64,000 nt of DNA, from positions 1,366,501-1,430,500 of the forward strand of contig OX359200.1 of NCBI GenBank assembly GCA_947172415.1, read 5' to 3'. A program made the position numbers and the translations under genes. Positions 22,878 to 35,656 of this stretch are shown in pieces. The notes beneath the pieces were generated by a model. It was not told where the DNA came from and ran no database searches. It was given only the letters and a program-made list of their open reading frames with translations. Source of the DNA: Chondrosia reniformis (taxonomy: Eukaryota > Porifera > Demospongiae > Chondrillida > Chondrillidae). The first letter of the stretch is position 1; each line of letters opens with the position of its first letter.

Positions 22878-24149
22878 AGAATCCTAGCTAGATTATATAA
22901 AGTCGAGAACAATCTCATTTTCAGTGTTGTAAGATGAACCTTTAAATTTGGAACTAACAAGGGTCCTATTTACCTAGACCTAGACCTACAGTCCTATTTT
23001 TAAATTTAAGACTTACAAATTCATAAAGATTAACCACATGGAGATACAACCAATATTATTAACTAGTTGTCTCTCCAAGTGTAGTAGCATGGCATGCATT
23101 ATATAGTCACACAACATATTTTTTCTAATTAAAAATCAGTTCTATTACTTGTGTGCTTTTAAAGGCATGACAATTTTCAGGGTGTCAACTGTCACTTTGT
23201 CCTAAAATGTATTTAATTATGTGTTGTATTTAAATTAAATGTTGTGAAAAGTGAATAGGGTAACTAAATTACATGACAATCACAATGCAATTAAGGTCGT
23301 TGCGAAAATTGGTATATATTGAATTTGGAATGTTCATATATAAACATATAGGAATTGATTTTTATGTGTTGGACTGCCTACCCTTTGATCTACTCTAGTA
23401 TTAACACAATCTGGTATAAACCCTTTAAATTTTACTTTGCATATATAAACACACTAATCAATTAAAGACCAAAGTCAAACAATTATACAGCTAGAGGTGG
23501 ATCTAGAAATTGCAAAGGGGTGTGCTAAGTTATAGGAGTGCGCGCATGGAACAGAAAGGATAAAATTTGTGGTAAGGTCTCGATCAGAAAATAATGGCTA
23601 GATACAGCTTAGATGGGAGCTTCAGCAACCAGAGCAACATCTTACTATTCTCCACTGAATCACCTATAAAGTGTCCGACCAGAGGCCTGGGGTTACAGTT
23701 GCCTGCATGCATTTATGCAGGCAACAATCATTATGATATGTGTGTGATTGTCATGTAATTTAGTTGCCCTATTCACTTTTCACAACATTTAATTTAAATA
23801 CAACGCATAATTAAATACATTTTAGGACAAAGTGACAGTTGACACCCTGAAAATTGTCATGCCTTTAAAAGCACACAAGTAATAGAACTGATTTTTAATT
23901 AGAAAAAATATGTTATGTGACTATATAATGCATGCCATGTTACTACACTTGGAGAGACAACTAGTTAATAATATTGGTTGTATCTCCATGTGGTTAATCT
24001 TTATGAATTTGTAAGTCTTAAATTTAAAAATAGGTCTGTAGGTCTAGGTCTAGGTAAATAGGACCCTTGTTAGTTCCAAATTTAAAGGTTCATCTTACGA
24101 CACTGAAAATGAGATTGTTCTCAAGTTTATATAATCTAGCTAGGATTCT
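22878..24149. repeat. inverted-repeat element with ~410-bp arms, copy A
   Basis: The left arm (about 22878-23288) and right arm (about 23740-24149) are reverse complements with few differences; a 450-bp loop lies between. The arms begin AGAATCCTAGCTAGATTATA and include a GACCTAGACCTA run. I found no coding frame in the loop. It could be a foldback-type mobile element. A transcript across it would form a ~400-bp hairpin. Confidence 0.8.
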
Positions 24150-25499
24150 CATCATGGATATACTAGAAGTAGGGATCGATGCGCCCAAACATAGAAGTGA
24201 TGTGTATAGTTAAGTTTCAGTATGCCACTTCTGCAATGTTAGCCTTACCATATGATCACTTTCTTGTTTCGTTACTTTTTCTAGATGTGCCAATCACTGT
24301 TATAGTGCCATCCCTACTTTTAACTTCATTTTGAATGTTTTTATTTAACTTTTGCTCCTTTTTTCTTGTTAATATTTGTTTTAAAAGTTTTCTTGGCGAA
24401 AACTCGAAATAAAGTAGCAGAATAGACGATATAATAGAGAGCTCTAAATTAAAAAATGGCGTCCGAAAAGATCCCAAATTTGATAAGATGTTTTCTACCG
24501 TTCTTTAACATTCAGTTTAGGATATTAAAGGGTCCATAATCGTTAAGAATACGACTGTATATAGGCCCTGCAAAGCGACGAAGAAATTCGATCGCGGGTA
24601 ACGGCAGTACCACAAATATTACTCATTCGGGTTACTTATTTTATATACAGAGAATTTGAAACTTAATTAAAAAATGGCGTTCAAAGAGGCCCTAAATTTG
24701 GCACTTTCAAAAGTAACACGCTTCGGTTGGAGCGCGTTGAAATCTAGGGTAGCCTATTCCCTAGTTCGGAAACATTCATGACGATTTAGTATTTGTATGT
24801 ACCTGCGTAAGTTCGCATGTTAGCGCTAGCTCATTTGAAAAAAGAAGAAGAAGAAAAAATGAGGAATTGCAGAATTTGGCCTATTTCGGTTTAACCACTT
24901 TGCGAAGGTTGTAGAGCATCGTAACATGTTTTGGCGTTTAGAAAAGCATGCAAAAACGACTGCAAACACACGAATGCAACCGAAAATCTGAACGTTGTTG
25001 ATTTATGAGGTGTTAATTGATAATACATTGAATAGGGCGGCCATGTTTTTTTTTCGGCCATCCCTACTTATAGAGTACTACCGTACTCTATGATACATAG
25101 GTTAGATATCACTTGTTAATAGCAATCCCTGTGGCCCATTTGTCCAGGGATAAAGAAACAACTATATATAGGAAGGTAGCATCTATAATTATCCCATGCA
25201 ATCAGAACATTGATTTGATTGTGCATCCACAAGGCAAGGCATTATAGATTGGAAATACATGTACATGCATAAACACCAGGACATTCATTATATAAAATAT
25301 TCACTATAATTTACTCTTTTTACACATGCATGCATCCTAAAAATCTTTTTTCTTATACCTGGATACTACAGGATCCTCTTATACAAGATACATTTGAATG
25401 TGATTAGATGTGCATGCATGTAGAGACTATAATACAAGGGCAGCTAGTCCTTTAAGTAAATTGTATATATACAATAATATAATATTTATAATTAATATA

Positions 25500-26240
25500 A
25501 TATTGTAGATGATCATTCATATGAAAAAACATGTTTATATATATACAATAATAGAAATTTTACTATTTAATAATCTTTTCTTTATAATTAGAGGTTATAT
25601 GTATTGTTTACATAGGAAAGTGTATTGCTATAGTGCAGAAGGGGAAAATGATTTTAAAAATTATAGATGATTGATTATGACAAACATGTTTATATACAAT
25701 AAAAGAAGTTCAACTATTTAAAATCTTATCTTTATTATATAATTAGAGGCTATGTATTGTTTACATAAGAAAGTGTATTGCTAGTGCAGAAGGTGAAAAT
25801 GATTTTAAAAAATTATAGATGATTGATTATGACAAACATGTTTACAATAAAAGAAGTTCAACTATTTAAAATCTTATCTTTATTATATAATAAGAGGCTA
25901 TGTATTGTTTACATAAGAAAGTGTATTGCTAGTGCAGAAGGGGAAAATGATTTTAAAAAATTATAGATGATTGATTATGACAAACATGTTTACAATAAAA
26001 GAAGTTCAACTATTTAAAATCTTATCTTTATTATATAATTAGAGGCTATGTATATTGTTTACATAAGAAAGTGTATTGCTAGTGCAGAAGGTGAAAATGA
26101 TTTTAAAAAATTATAGATGATTGATTATGACAAACATGTTTACAATAAAAGAAGTTCAACTATTTAAAATCTTATCTTTATTATATAATTAGAGGCTATG
26201 TATTGTTTACATAAGAAAGTGTATTTCTAGTGCAGAAGGG
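25500..26240. repeat. ~150-bp tandem array, copy A
   Basis: About five copies of a 148-152-bp AT-rich unit, phased by CAAACATGTT at 25681, 25833, 25981 and 26131, ending about 45 bp before the TATA box of the vWA gene. Its position directly upstream of the promoter is the same in copy B. Confidence 0.9.
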
Positions 26241-26283
26241 AAAATAATTAATATATGATTGAAAAAACATGTTAACATGCAAG

Positions 26284-26291
26284 TATAAAAG
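26284..26291 (+). promoter_or_regulatory. TATA box of vWA gene, copy A
   Basis: TATAAAAG, about 110 bp before the predicted first donor at 26398. A short upstream frame (ATG at 26314, ten codons including stop) lies in the leader. Confidence 0.55.
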
Positions 26292-26395
26292 AAGGACTTC
26301 ATAGGCTAAAGTTAATGAGTAGAGCAAGAGAAACGGATCTTTAGCTAAACACTTGTTTCACTGTGTTCTGGAATATTGAGTACAGTTTGAGGATT

Positions 26396-29300
26396 ATGTA
26401 AGTTAGATTTACTTGACTTATAGTCCTGCCTCTTCATGATCACTACTAATTAATATCCTCTTATATGTAGCTTTCAAGAATAAATTACAGTATTATAGTG
26501 GTGCATAAAAGCATAAAGCACTTCTATATTTTGTGTATACAGGAGACCTACTTCTGTTCCTGGCATAGCTCTATTTGGAGTTTTGTTAGCTATCTTGGTA
26601 GCTGAAACATCAGCCATAAATTGCTTGAGTCGTTTGGTGCTTCTCTTTCCAAACCGTTACCCACAATGCAAACAAGAAACACTGTGCAGAGTTCTTACAT
26701 GGAATGGCTGGCAGTACATTAGAACAGAGAACACTGCAGTTGATGAATGTCCTTCTAGAAGAAGATATGTACTAGAGAGAGAAGGCAACAGAGCATCTCC
26801 TAGATGTAAACAGTTACCACCAGTGGAAAGAAAATATATTTGTGGGTATTTGTAGACAGAAATGTAGTCAAATATACGTATATGGCATCAGAGGGGGCAG
26901 GGGGCTTAGCCCCCTCATTCTGAAACTTAGTCAAGGACCCCACTAATTATAATGAGACTTTTCAGTAATTAGTAGTGTAGTGGTAGTAAAACATTTTGCC
27001 ACCTAGTTCCATGAAAGATGGAGCCCCCACTATTTATCTGCCACTACTTTCAATGGAATCCAAAAGGTATATGCATGTGTATATATATAGACGACTGTCG
27101 TAATGACGTCATAAATCGTCAGTAATATTACGTAATACCGGATATGTTGGCAAAAAACCTTGGCAAAAGTGTTACTATTATAGCAAATGAGCAACGAAAT
27201 GGATTCAGCTCGAGCGATTTTGCAGCTGCAGAAGTCCGCAAGCGAGGAAGAGTTACTGGCCACCCTTCAGCGCTTAATAGTCCAGCGACTTAAGTTCTTG
27301 TGTAAGGAGTCGGCGGTGAAAAGCTCTGGAATCAAGGCTGAAATCATCGGACGCTTGATCACGAGCTGGAAGAAGCTGTGCGATGTTCAGACCCAGTGTG
27401 CCGGCGACGAACAGCAGAGTGTAACCTCCTCCAATGATTTGCAAGGTACTTCGAAGTCGCCACAGACGGCTAAAAGTAGAAATCTGCCAAATTTCGAAAC
27501 CATTCGCCAATGGACAAAGGACACCTATACGTGCATACTGGTTCATGAAGCTCTACCAGTACCTTATTAATAGCACAGAGAGCACGTTCGATAAGGAAAG
27601 CATGAGGGCTCTCAAGTCTCTAAAGGCCTACAAGTACTTTGCTGATGGTCTGGTGAGAAATATCTGGGCAAATGAAGTGAAATAGAGCAGCAAAAACTTC
27701 ATATGTATAGGTAGCCCCGTATAGAATTTAGTCTTTTGATTGCTGCTTGCTATGAGCTGAAGTGGAGATTTTGGGAGTGACTGTTTCAAGGAGTCCAGCT
27801 CTTCTTGTAAGGCAGCCACCTCTACAGACAATTCCTGGTTAGGAGGAACTATAAGTAATTTGGGTCTAGCATTGGGAAAACATGGTCCGTTTGAGTTGAT
27901 GCGTCCCTCAAAGCATCTTCGCAACTAGAAGCCATCGTGCTCATATGCAGCAGACCTTCCGCAGCCGTCCGAATGTCCTCTTCGTCTTGGCGCACCTTGG
28001 CTCTTTTCGCGCTCCTTTCTTCCCTGTTTCGATCGGGTATACTGCAATTCGCTCTCCGCTTGCCATCCTTGAAGAGTGTGGGTACGTAATCGACGTTCTT
28101 ATAGGGTCTCTAGAAGGCCTGCCGCTCACAAAATGTTCGCCGCAAAGACGGTCAAACGATTTCGCCTCCCACCCTGCTCGTGAAATGGACCTCAGCCACG
28201 CTTCACGTCGCTCCTGTTTAGCTGGAATCGTAAAATCCAATGCCCGCATCTCGCTTGAAGCGGTTTGTGCAGTTATATATATATCAGCCACATACATGGA
28301 TTGATGTGCAACTCTAATGTACTCATAAACACAGGTGAACTGACGTCTAGAGAGAAAGCAGAGAGATTTATAGAAGCCCTGAAGCTCGGCAATAATGTTG
28401 ATTCCGATGGCTCAGCCAACATTACATCATACCGTGTAGGTTACTGAAAAGTCAAATGTCATCATCATCAATCTGATATATCAAATAGAAAGCTGTTATT
28501 CATTTACTATGCTAAACTCTATACAGGGAAGACGGCATAGTGGATTTGTTTATCCATGTCCATCTAACATTAGCAATGCTGAGAAGCTGGTCTGTGAAAG
28601 TATTACTGGTAAGCGAACTATTACTTAACTTCATTATTATTGTTGTTGTTGTTGCTGTTGTTTTTAATGTGCCCACGGCATAAGATAAAGGTAAATTCTA
28701 CCAACCAACAGAGCTACACAATGGTGAAGCCATAGCTACTTTCAAGGGTACCAGGCTTATAACCCAACTGATCATGACTGGGATCAGCTAGGCCTTCACT
28801 CCTGCTGCCAGGCCATAGTCCCAACCAGTATATACGTATATATCATGAGGCTGTGTGTATTGAGTTGAGGGAATGGGATGTACTTATTAGTCTGTTTGTA
28901 AGTGGATGAAAAGTATGACTAGATTCGGAGTGGTATTTATTAGGATACTTATTACATTTTTATGTACGTATATACTGTATGATTTCTCCTTCTAAAGATT
29001 CATGTAGTTATTATAAAAGACGCAAACGTAGGTCACTCTCTGAACAAGAAAGGACAAATTTGGCAGATTTTCTTATTTCTCAGGAAGACAGCAAAAGAGG
29101 TGAAAGGATTAGAAAGGCATTTCCTGATATCAGCAGAAACGTTATGTTTGTGGTAGACAGTTCAGGCAGTATTTATGCACATAACTTTAATAGAGTTAAA
29201 AATGTCTTGGCACAACTCACAGTTTTGTTCTGTGGAGAAATTGGATTTGGAATGATGCAGTTTGGTACCAATGTATGGATGGAGTTTTGCCCCAAGTGTT

Positions 29301-29776
29301 TCCGTATGCACACAGAAGATCACTTGGCTTTGACTGTCTCTGACAGAATCCATGGAATGGGATACAAAGATGCTGGGAGTACATCCACAGGAGGTGCCAT
29401 TGACTGTCTTACAAATTATATTCTCAATTCTACCGGTTGCTTAGATACAGTTGGCAAGCCAACTCAATTAGTATTTTTAACTGATGGTCAGGCAAACCGA
29501 TGTAGGCCACCAAGTGATGCCTTGTCTGATTTGATTAAAACTTTTCCACACATTGAATCATATGCCATTGGAGTAGGTAACATTGACAGAAATGGCATAA
29601 TAGATCTCCTAGTTCACCTTGATCCACAAAATGTCTTTAACATACCTGATATAGATGCATTGGAATTATTGTTCAGTGATGTAATACAAGAATTGGACAG
29701 AACCCAAAAAAGATGCAAAGCCGATGTTAAAAAGAAATCTGATTACGAAACAGCAACACTCACAGTGGCACCTTGA
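26396..29776 (+). CDS. secreted von Willebrand factor A-domain protein, copy A
   Basis: Proposed exons: leader ending AT at 26397, 26543-26841, 28335-28435, 28527-28618 (ending at 28608 by frame), and 28998-29776, about 420 residues. The start codon is made by splicing (AT|G). Residues 1-25 form a signal peptide (ALFGVLLAILVA). A six-cysteine region follows, then a short linker, a basic site KRRKRR, and a vWA domain with an intact metal site: DSSGS, STGGA and FLTDGQ. The vWA domain should bind a metal-dependent protein ligand outside the cell. The donor at 26842 (GTGGGT) keeps the sixth cysteine and the frame; without it exon 2 stops at 26855 and gives a separate 104-residue secreted peptide. 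The long second intron carries a transposon remnant. Exact family unknown. Confidence 0.7.
27187..27570 (+). pseudogene. SAP-domain ORF of a DNA transposon, copy A
   Basis: A 127-residue frame with a SAP-like helix-turn-helix (SSGIKAEIIGRLITSWK at about residues 46-62). ISL2EU/IS4EU transposons carry a second protein with a SAP motif and a YqaJ nuclease; only the N-terminal part is left here, running into a stop. Its neighbour on the other strand is a THAP/DDE transposase remnant, which supports this reading. Confidence 0.5.
27628..28290 (-). pseudogene. THAP / DDE_4-type transposase remnant, copy A
   Basis: Two minus-strand frames in series. The upstream one (28290-27941) is a THAP zinc finger: KQERREAWLRSISRAGW and LCGEHFVSG.PS, with the first cysteines in a shifted frame near 28270. 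The downstream one (27924-27628) has a coiled-coil segment and the helix-turn-helix typical of DDE_4 transposases, ending FYTGLP. A 2-bp difference from copy B breaks the frame after TGLP here. The catalytic domain is absent. THAP plus this HTH plus a SAP partner points to the ISL2EU group. Confidence 0.6.
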
Positions 29777-30461
29777 GACTCAACTTGAACCTCACTTTAT
29801 AATTGATTGCATAACATAAGAGCTTTATATACATAGATAGCTAGATGTTACTCTACATGTTTATTGTAAAGCCTTTAGTTCTGAATCAATAATTACACAT
29901 GCATTGACCATATTGTTGTTTATGTCTGTATCCTCTTCCATGCAATTTAACAAATAAACATCATATATACAACTGAGTTATAAACACACATGCATGCAAT
30001 TAACATTCATTATTGTCAAGGTAACTGCCAAAATATATTATAAGGCTGTAGTGATCAGATACTGTACCATCGTGGTGAAATTGGCATGTATTTAGTATTT
30101 GTTACATATATCTTCTGCTTTGGGTGTAGTATACAAAGCAGAAGAGGATTATGTTCTAATTACAAGTGCTTAAATAAGAAATTGGAACAACTGTACTAAT
30201 AACAAATAATCTGCATGATGAAATTATAGGTAAAAATTTAATATTTGTATTCAATATGGCATCAACTCCTTTCTATGTCTTGCTTCTCACTGGATGCACT
30301 CACCTACATATACAAATAATTATATACATACATGTACATTGGTAAATATGAGTGCATGGACAAATGTTTGTATATATATATATTGTAACAAGAATCTCTT
30401 AAAATAGTGTTGTAAATTCAAATTGGATTGAGCACTAAGAAATAAAAATGTATGAATTAAT
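29777..30461. other. spacer after vWA copy A
   Basis: AT-rich DNA also present after copy B (37782-38340). I see no coding frame. Confidence 0.45.
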
Positions 30462-30645
30462 CAACCTGTTCACACTCAGTTAATTTATAACCCTAATTTG
30501 ATTATAGCAGAAATCATTATAAGATGATATCCATCTGATGCACATCACTGATACTTTGATCCAGATTCTGGATTAGTCTGATGAAATCAGACCCTAAACT
30601 TACGCAATACTTGCTCCAGTAAGTATTGCATAAGTTTAGGGTCTA
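30462..30645. repeat. dispersed repeat with 20-bp hairpin, copy 1
   Basis: Begins ATGAATTAATCAACCTGTTC and ends in a stem CCCTAAACTTACGCAATACT / its near-perfect complement with a short loop (GCTCCAGT). Other copies are at about 38930-39105, 40325-40512 and 46586-46772. Confidence 0.85.
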
Positions 30646-30901
30646 ATTAAGGCAATATGACTTTATAAAATTTTCAAAAATTCCTGGGATGTACTGTACT
30701 TTATGGATGTCTGTGAATATATACATGTACCAGAAGGTATCACAAAATAGTGTGAAATGTGATGTACATTAAATTGTAGTGTATACGTAAACATTCAACT
30801 GTTATTGTTAGGTAGCTGTATAAACATAAAATATAATACAAGTAGCTTCATGATCACCCACAAAGTCTGATGATTATATATACAGTACAGCTTTACAAGG
30901 T

Positions 30902-32167
30902 AGAATCCTAGCTAGATTATATAAAGTTGAGAACAATCTCATTTTCAGTGTTGTAAGATGAACTTTTAAATTTGGAACTAACAAGGGTCCTATTTACCTA
31001 GACCTAGACCTATTTTTAAATCCGTAAGACTTACAAATTCATAAAGATTAACCACATGGAGATACAACCAATATTATTAACTAGTTGTCTCTCCAAGTGT
31101 AGTAGCATGGCATGCATTATATAGTCACACAACATATTTTTTCTAATTAAAAATCAGTTCTATTACTTGTGTGCTTTTAAAGGCATGACAATTTTCAGGG
31201 TGTCAACTGTCACTTTGTCCTAAAATGTATTTAATTATGTGTTGTATTTAAATTAAATGTTGTGAAAAGTGAATAGGGTAACTAAATTACATGACAATCA
31301 CAATGCAATTAAGGTCGTTGCGAAAATTGGTATATATTGAATTTGGAATGTTCATATATAAACATATAGGAATTGATTTTTATGTGTTGGACTGCCTACC
31401 CTTTGATCTACTCTAGTATTAACACAATCTGGTATAAACCCTTTAAATTTTACTTTGCATATATAAACACACTAATCAATTAAAGACCAAAGTCAAACAA
31501 TTATACAGCTAGAGGTGGATCTAGAAATTGCAAAGGGGTGTGCTAAGTTATAGGAGTGCGCGCATGGAACAGAAAGGATAAAATTTGTGGTAAGGTCTCG
31601 ATCAGAAAATAATGGCTAGATACAGCTTAGATGGGAGCTTCAGCAACCAGAGCAACATCTTACTATTCTCCACTGAATCACCTATAAAGTGTCCGACCAG
31701 AGGCCTGGGGTTACAGTTGCCTGCATGCATTTATGCAGGCAACAATCATTATGATATGTGTGTGATTGTCATGTAATTTAGTTGCCCTATTCACTTTTCA
31801 CAACATTTAATTTAAATACAACGCATAATTAAATACATTTTAGGACAAAGTGACAGTTGACACCCTGAAAATTGTCATGCCTTTAAAAGCACACAAGTAA
31901 TAGAACTGATTTTTAATTAGAAAAAATATGTTATGTGACTATATAATGCATGCCATGTTACTACACTTGGAGAGACAACTAGTTAATAATATTGGTTGTA
32001 TCTCCATGTGGTTAATCTTTATGAATTTGTAAGTCTTAAATTTAAAAATAGGTCTGTAGGTCTAGGTCTAGGTAAATAGGACCCTTGTTAGTTCCAAATT
32101 TAAAGGTTCATCTTACAACACTGAAAATGAGATTGTTCTCAAGTTTATATAATCTAGCTAGGATTCT
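30902..32167. repeat. inverted-repeat element with ~400-bp arms, copy B
   Basis: Near-identical to 22878-24149; it differs by a few bases and a short deletion in the GACCTAGACCTA run of the left arm. Confidence 0.8.
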
Positions 32168-33519
32168 CATCATGGATATACTAGAAGTAGGGATCGATGC
32201 GCCCAAACATAGAAGTGATGTGTATAGTTAAGTTTCAGTATGCCACTTCTGCAATGTTAGCCTTACCATATGATCACTTTCTTGTTTCGTTACTTTTTCT
32301 AGATGTGCCAATCACTGTTATAGTGCCATCCCTACTTTTAACTTCATTTTGAATGTTTTTATTTAACTTTTGCTCCTTTTTTCTTGTTAATATTTGTTTT
32401 AAAAGTTTTCTTGGCGAAAACTCGAAATAAAGTAGCAGAATAGACGATATAATAGAGAGCTCTAAATTAAAAAATGGCGTCCGAAAAGATCCCAAATTTG
32501 ATAAGATGTTTTCTACCGTTCTTTAACATTCAGTTTAGGATATTAAAGGGTCCATAATCGTTAAGAATACGACTGTATATAGGCCCTGCAAAGCGACGAA
32601 GAAATTCGATCGCGGGTAACGGCAGTACCACAAATATTACTCATTCGGGTTACTTATTTTATATACAGAGAATTTGAAACTTAATTAAAAAATGGCGTTC
32701 AAAGAGGCCCTAAATTTGGCACTTTCAAAAGTAACACGCTTCGGTTGGAGCGCGTTGAAATCTAGGGTAGCCTATTCCCTAGTTCGGAAACATTCATGAC
32801 GATTTAGTATTTGTATGTACCTGCGTAAGTTCGCATGTTAGCGCTAGCTCATTTGAAAAAAGAAGAAGAAGAAAAAATGAGGAATTGCAGAATTTGGCCT
32901 ATTTCGGTTTAACCACTTTGCGAAGGTTGTAGAGCATCGTAACATGTTTTGGCGTTTAGAAAAGCATGCAAAAACGACTGCAAACACACGAATGCAACCG
33001 AAAATCTGAACGTTGTTGATTTATGAGGTGTTAATTGATAATACATTGAATAGGGCGGCCATGTTTTTTTTTCGGCCATCCCTACTTATAGAGTACTACC
33101 GTACTCTATGATACATAGGTTAGATATCACTTGTTAATAGCAATCCCTGTGGCCCATTTGTCCAGGGATAAAGAAACAACTATATATAGGAAGGTAGCAT
33201 CTATAATTATCCCATGCAATCAGAACATTGATTTGATTGTGCATCCACAAGGCAAGGCATTATAGATTGGAAATACATGTACATGCATAAACACCAGGAC
33301 ATTCATTATATAAAATATTCACTATAATTTACTCTTTTTACACATGCATGCATCCTAAAAATCTTTTTTCTTATACCTGGATACTACAGGATCCTCTTAT
33401 ACAAGATACATTTGAATGTGATTAGATGTGCATGCATGTAGAGACTATAATACAAGGGCAGCTAGTCCTTTAAGTAAATTGTATATATACAATAATATAA
33501 TATTTATAATTAATATAAT

Positions 33520-34262
33520 ATTGTAGATGATCATTCATATGAAAAAACATGTTTATATATATACAATAATAGAAATTTTACTATTTAATAATCTTTTCTT
33601 TATAATTAGAGGTTATATGTATTGTTTACATAGGAAAGTGTATTGCTATAGTGCAGAAGGGGAAAATGATTTTAAAAAATTATAGATGATTGATTATGAC
33701 AAACATGTTTACAATAAAAGAAGTTCAACTATTTAAAATCTTATCTTTATTATATAATTAGAGGTTATATGTATTGTTTACATAGGAAAGTGTATTGCTA
33801 TAGTGCAGAAGGGGAAAATGATTTTAAAAAATTATAGATGATTGATTATGACAAACATGTTTACAATAAAAGAAGTTCAACTATTTAAAATCTTATCTTT
33901 ATTACATAATTAGAGGTTATATGTATTGTTTACATAAGAAAGTGTATTGCTAGTGCAGAAGGTGAAAATGATTTTAAAAAATTATAGATGATTGATTATG
34001 ACAAACATGTTTACAATAAAAGAAGTTCAACTATTTAAAATCTTATCTTTATTATATAATTAGAGGCTATGTATTGTTTACATAAGAAAGTGTATTGCTA
34101 GTGCAGAAGGGGAAAATGATTTTAAAAAATTATAGATGATTGATTATGACAAACATGTTTACAATAAAAGAAGTTCAACTATTTAAAATCTTATCTTTAT
34201 TATATAATTAGAGGCTATGTATTGTTTACATAAGAAAGTGTATTTCTAGTGCAGAAGGGAAA
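33520..34262. repeat. ~150-bp tandem array, copy B
   Basis: Same AT-rich unit as at 25500-26240, about five copies, upstream of the second vWA gene. Individual units are arranged differently from copy A (more of the GAGGTTATATGTATTG variant), so the array has been partly reshuffled. Confidence 0.9.
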
Positions 34263-34303
34263 ATAATTAATATATGATTGAAAAAACATGTTAACATGCA
34301 AGT

Positions 34304-34311
34304 ATAAAAGA
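34304..34311 (+). promoter_or_regulatory. TATA box of vWA gene, copy B
   Basis: TATAAAAG in the same position relative to the split start codon as in copy A. Confidence 0.5.
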
Positions 34312-35208
34312 AGGACTTCATAGGCTAAAGTTAATGAGTAGAGCAAGAGAAACGGATCTTTAGCTAAACACTTGTTTCACTGTGTTCTGGAATATTGAGT
34401 ACAGTTTGAGGATTATGTAAGTTACTAGATTTACTTGACTTATAGTCCTGCCTCTTCATGATCACTACTAATTAATATCCTCTTATATGTAGCTTTCAAG
34501 AATAAATTACAGTATTATAGTGGTGCATAAAAGCATAAAGCACTTCTATATTTTGTGTATACAGGAGACCTACTTCTGTTCCTGGCATAGCTCTATTTGG
34601 AGTTTTGTTAGCTATCTTGGTAGCTGAAACATCAGCCATAAATTGCTTGAGTCGTTTGGTGCTTCTCTTTCCAAACCGTTACCCACAATGCAAACAAGAA
34701 ACACTGTGCAGAGTTCTTACATGGAATGGCTGGCAGTACATTAGAACAGAGAACACTACAGTTGATGAATGTCCTTCTAGAAGAAGATATGTACTAGAGA
34801 GAGAAGGAAACAGAGCATCTCCTAGATGTAAACAGTTACCACCAGTGGAAAGAAAATATATTTGTGGGTATTTGTAGACAGAAATGTAGTCAAATATACG
34901 TATATGGCATCAGAGGGGGCAGGGGGCTTAGCCCCCTCATTCTGAAACTTAGTCAAGGACCCCACTAATTATAATGAGACTTTTCAGTAATTAGTAGTGT
35001 AGTGGTAGTAAAACATTTTGCCACCTAGTTCCATGAAAGATGGAGCCCCCACTATTTATCTGCCACTACTTTCAATGGAATCCAAAAGGTATATGCATGT
35101 GTATATATATAGACGACTGTCGTAATGACGTCATAAATCGTCAGTAATATTACGTAATACCGGATATGTTGGCAAAAAACCTTGGCAAAAGTGTTACTAT
35201 TATAGCAA

Positions 35209-35577
35209 ATGAGCAACGAAATGGATTCAGCTCGAGCGATTTTGCAGCTGCAGAAGTCCGCAAGCGAGGAAGAGTTACTGGCCACCCTTCAGCGCTTAAT
35301 AGTCCAGCGACTCAAGTTTTTGTGTAAGGAGTCGGCGGTGAAAAGCTCTGGAATCAAGGCTGAAATCATCGGACGCTTGATCACGAGCTGGAAGAAGCTG
35401 TGCGATGTTCAGACCCAGTGTGCCGGCGACGAACAGCAGAGTGTAACCTCCTCCAATGATTTGCAAGGTACTTCGAAGTCGCCACAGACGGCTAAAAGTA
35501 GGAATCTGCCAAATTTCGAAACCATTCGCCAATGGACAAAGGACATTTCACCTATATACGTGCATACTGGTTCATGA
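35209..35577 (+). pseudogene. SAP-domain ORF of a DNA transposon, copy B
   Basis: Copy of 27187-27570 with a different C-terminal end because of a small insertion near 35545. Confidence 0.5.
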
Positions 35578-35656
35578 AGCTCTACCAGTACCTTATTAAT
35601 AGCACAGAGAGCACGTTCGATAAGGAAAGCATGAGGGCTCTCAAGTCTCTAAAGGC

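Larger units (their letters stand above)
22565..30661. repeat. tandem duplication, unit A (about 8.1 kb)
   Basis: This block and 30662-39130 contain the same series of sequences in the same order: an inverted-repeat element, an AT-rich block, a 150-bp tandem array, the two-part vWA gene and an intronic THAP/SAP transposon. Offsets between matching landmarks are steady (8018 to 8029 bp through the middle). Large stretches of non-coding DNA look almost identical between the units, so the duplication seems recent. Junction segments starting TTTTCAAAAATTCCTGGGA recur at 22577, 30671, 39137 and, truncated, near 40535. Confidence 0.9.

Noticed and set aside
24168-25067. TIR element from AGTAGGGAT to ATCCCTACT in unit A (also in unit B)
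   Set aside because: Only nine bases clearly match at the ends and I found no target duplication, so the boundaries are not supported. The 73-residue minus frame inside shows no recognised domain.
30594-30642. Helitron 3' hairpin
   Set aside because: The stem is long enough, but there is no CTRR end or A|T insertion context and no Rep/helicase sequence in the window.
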